Shown: positions 63,095-64,000 of the stretch, piece after piece
How positions within the stretch are numbered: position 1 is the first letter of the stretch
Layout of the letters: each line of letters begins with the position of its first letter
NCBI RefSeq assembly: GCF_017491605.1
Contig: NZ_JAFGYY010000009.1
Coordinates: forward strand, 62,001-126,000
Direction of reading: 5' to 3'
Source of the DNA: Pseudomonas sp. 30_B
Lineage (GTDB): Bacteria > Pseudomonadota > Gammaproteobacteria > Pseudomonadales > Pseudomonadaceae
DNA: 64,000 nt
Made by a program: the position numbers and the translations under genes
Notes under the pieces: model-generated
Seen by the model: only the letters and a program-made list of their open reading frames with translations
Database searches by the model: none
Told to the model about the DNA's origin: nothing

Positions 63095-64000
<906 letters not shown>

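Overview
The window is GC-rich, densely coded chromosome from a Pseudomonas species, probably near the P. aeruginosa / P. citronellolis / P. nitroreducens side of the genus. This is judged from gene content: a complete liuRABCDE set, a complete cat/pca/ben aromatic pathway, an HbcR-type 3-hydroxybutyrate cluster, and dozens of short palindromic repeats with GTAGGAGC...GCTCCTAC ends. No rRNA, tRNA, CRISPR array, IS transposase or prophage gene was seen. The chromosome looks native; the accessory signal lies in the intergenic repeats.

Layout. (1) 1-10.5 kb: aromatic or aliphatic amine oxidation. The start of qhpA (quinohemoprotein amine dehydrogenase alpha subunit) runs off the left edge. A stand-alone CcmF/NrfE-like heme lyase lies upstream of it, followed by an MFS carrier, a phenylacetaldehyde-dehydrogenase-type enzyme, an amino-acid/amine permease and an AraC-type regulator. 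(2) 11-22.4 kb: mixed metabolism. An amidase, a small outer-membrane barrel, a B3/B4-domain protein, an NCS2 purine permease, a membrane protein of unknown role, the ptrR-sad pair (succinate semialdehyde oxidation) and a YfcG-type glutathione transferase. (3) 22.4-28.7 kb, minus strand: an AcoR-type sigma54 activator translationally coupled to an ABC exporter (qhpF), which overlaps a small subtilisin-like protease (qhpE) and is followed by a flavin monooxygenase (qhpG). These are the maturation genes for the amine dehydrogenase gamma subunit, about 22 kb from qhpA. (4) 28.9-36.4 kb: liuRABCDE, leucine/isovalerate degradation to acetoacetate and acetyl-CoA. (5) 36.5-43.9 kb: hbcR, an OprD-type porin, a GntP-type carrier, 3-hydroxybutyrate dehydrogenase and acetoacetyl-CoA synthetase, which can activate the acetoacetate made by LiuE. 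(6) 44.3-50 kb: pcaIJFBDC. (7) 50.4-53.8 kb: catBCA with divergent catR. (8) 53.8-62.8 kb: benABC, benK-type carrier, benD, a cupin, benR and pcaK. (9) 63.1 kb to the right edge: a truncated sigma54 activator.

Regulation can be read directly in many places. The aldehyde dehydrogenase, qhpA and more weakly the heme lyase each carry a sigma54 -24/-12 element with a TGTC-N9-GACA-type dyad 70-100 bp upstream, so the coupled AcoR-type protein is the likely activator of a split amine-dehydrogenase regulon. HbcR has an array of GTCTC-N6-GAGAC dyads before a sigma54 promoter. Tandem BenR boxes lie before benA, ATAC-N7-GTAT sites lie in the catR-catB gap and before the benK-type gene, paired PcaR boxes with a 19-bp period lie before pcaI and pcaK, and a perfect LiuR-type palindrome lies before liuR.

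The most novel item is a roughly 330-bp repeat present twice (about 15.16-15.49 kb and 59.96-60.30 kb). The two copies differ mainly by paired compensatory changes in at least three predicted helices, which implies selection on a folded RNA or single-stranded DNA. Both copies are bracketed by pieces of the common GTAGGAGC repeat. A perfect 35-bp palindrome at 13979-14013 is also unexplained.
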